Part shown: piece after piece, positions 31,615 to 32,298 of the stretch
How positions within the stretch are numbered: position 1 is the first letter of the stretch
Layout: each line of letters starts with the position of its first letter
Assembly (NCBI GenBank): GCA_023664345.1
Contig: JAMPFQ010000035.1
Span: forward strand, 1 to 32,298
Source of the DNA: Lachnospiraceae bacterium
GTDB taxonomy: Bacteria > Bacillota > Clostridia > Lachnospirales > Lachnospiraceae
Length of the DNA: 32,298 nt
Direction: 5' to 3'
Notes under the pieces: generated by a model
Told to the model about the DNA's origin: nothing
The model's input: only the letters and a program-made list of their open reading frames with translations
The model's database searches: none
Position numbers and translations under genes: made by a program

Positions 31615-32121
31615 CTAATTGGAACTTTCCATTACCTTGCGCATATAGTCATCGCCTTCGCTGGTATAATTGTAGATCTGACCCTCTTCCGCGTATACCA
31701 TCCCCAGTTCTCCGATAGCGATTCGCTTTACTTCCTCCAGATCGATGCTGCTCAGGATACGGTTGTAAGCCTCATCGTTGGAAAGGCGCAGGCTGCTCAG
31801 TTCACTGACCCTGGTGGCGTTCAATTTCGTCAGGTTGGTCAGTTCCGCCTGCAGCTGCACATAATTCACCAGGATCAGGCCTGCGGCCACCAGCGCTGCC
31901 GTCAGGAAAAGCACATATCCCATGCTCATGTGATGCGCTTTGTCACGGTTCTTGCGCACCTCATTCTGCACCGGCCTCTTCGGCGCCTCCTGTAACTGAC
32001 GCTGAATATCCGCCTTTCGCACTGTGTTTCCATATACATATCCGCTGCGGTTTCCCCTGGCGGGTACGTTCGTCCTCTGTCCGTATGAACTTCTTCTGCT
32101 GCGGTTTCCGGTCTGACCCAT
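31615..32121 (-). CDS. ftsL: Cell division protein FtsL
   Basis: A 168-residue bitopic protein from the ATG at 32121: basic, disordered N-terminus (YVYGNTVRKADIQRQL), one membrane helix (about residues 68-86), and a leucine-zipper-like outer coiled coil (about 87-125) before SSIDLEEVKRIAIGELGMVYAEEGQI, the conserved FtsL end. It forms the FtsL-DivIC-FtsQ complex. AGGAAAG lies 7 nt before this ATG. The frame extends to an ATG at 32232, but that codon abuts a GC-rich hairpin and has no ribosome site; the 37 extra residues look fairly protein-like, so the longer form cannot be excluded. It is the first complete gene of the cluster here; rsmH would be expected beyond the window. Confidence 0.88.
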   Translation of the reverse strand: MGQTGNRSRRSSYGQRTNVPARGNRSGYVYGNTVRKADIQRQLQEAPKRPVQNEVRKNRDKAHHMSMGYVLFLTAALVAAGLILVNYVQLQAELTNLTKLNATRVSELSSLRLSNDEAYNRILSSIDLEEVKRIAIGELGMVYAEEGQIYNYTSEGDDYMRKVMESSN

Positions 32122-32231
32122 GCTGCTTTCCTGCTTTCTGCTTAGTTGCTCTCGGACTATATCATTTACAGCCTCCGGCACATTATATTTCTTTTCAAAA
32201 CCAATCTTCGCGTAATTCACGCTTTCCGTCA

Positions 32232-32280
32232 TGCCGCCGCTGGCGGCACATACAATAGAATCAAAAGGCTGATTCTATTG
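32232..32280. repeat. Two hairpins at the right edge
   Basis: TGCCGCC/GGCGGCA with a GCT loop (32232-32248), and CAATAGAATCA/TGATTCTATTG with a 6-nt loop (32253-32280). On the minus strand TTGACA follows the second at the far side (about 32277-32282). They lie upstream of ftsL and may end the preceding transcript or mark a promoter region. Confidence 0.6.
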
Positions 32281-32298
32281 TCAAGAACAATCAATGAA

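Overview
The window reads as chromosomal DNA of a spore-forming, moderately GC-rich Clostridia member, most likely Lachnospiraceae (Clostridium cluster XIVa type). The evidence is a division and cell wall (dcw) cluster that runs directly into spoIIGA-sigE, a separate sigG, the YmxH-nrdR pair, and a nifS-nifU/mnmA sulfur block. No tRNA, rRNA, CRISPR array, transposase or phage gene was seen. The family assignment is inference from gene content and order.

Layout, left to right. Positions 1-415 hold no gene I can defend, apart from one possible 44-residue ORF with a good ribosome binding site. At 416-2377 (+) lie an ECF-type sigma factor, its overlapping membrane anti-sigma-like partner, and a 54-residue protein with its own promoter; a bidirectional terminator follows. 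From 2454 to 7526 (all -) the block reads, in transcription order, nifS, nifU, an AT-rich toxin-antitoxin-like pair (DUF4258 and YgiT zinc finger), an HD-GYP protein, mnmA and a conserved unknown. A SpoVB-type flippase (+) then faces sigG (-). Positions 9925-16444 hold four very hydrophobic GT-C-like or glycan-associated membrane proteins in mixed orientation. One of them has a long, heavily base-paired leader. YmxH/YlmC and nrdR (+) follow, then vanZ-like, a small unknown, sigE, spoIIGA, ftsZ, ftsQ, murA, ftsW, murD, mraY, two class B penicillin-binding proteins and ftsL, all on the minus strand and so transcribed from right to left.

How the genes fit together. The right half makes lipid-linked peptidoglycan precursors (murA, murD, mraY) and uses them at the septum (FtsW, PBPs, FtsL, FtsQ, FtsZ). 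At sporulation the same locus supplies the mother-cell switch: SpoIIGA processes pro-sigma-E. SigG and SpoVB act later in forespore and cortex development. In the left half NifS and NifU mobilise sulfur, part of which MnmA uses for tRNA 2-thiolation.

Most notable non-coding signals: (i) a spoIIG promoter with a 21-bp -35/-10 spacer and two flanking Spo0A boxes, like the unusual Bacillus spoIIG promoter; (ii) a sigma-G-type promoter in front of sigG; (iii) a 230-nt leader with a terminator and a multi-branched fold ahead of a membrane protein gene; (iv) a large hairpin plus tandem promoters ahead of ftsZ; (v) a perfect 111-bp tandem duplication between mraY and murD. I found no clear case of an entirely new protein system. 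The structured intergenic elements and the surface glycan block inserted beside sigG are the best candidates for something undescribed.
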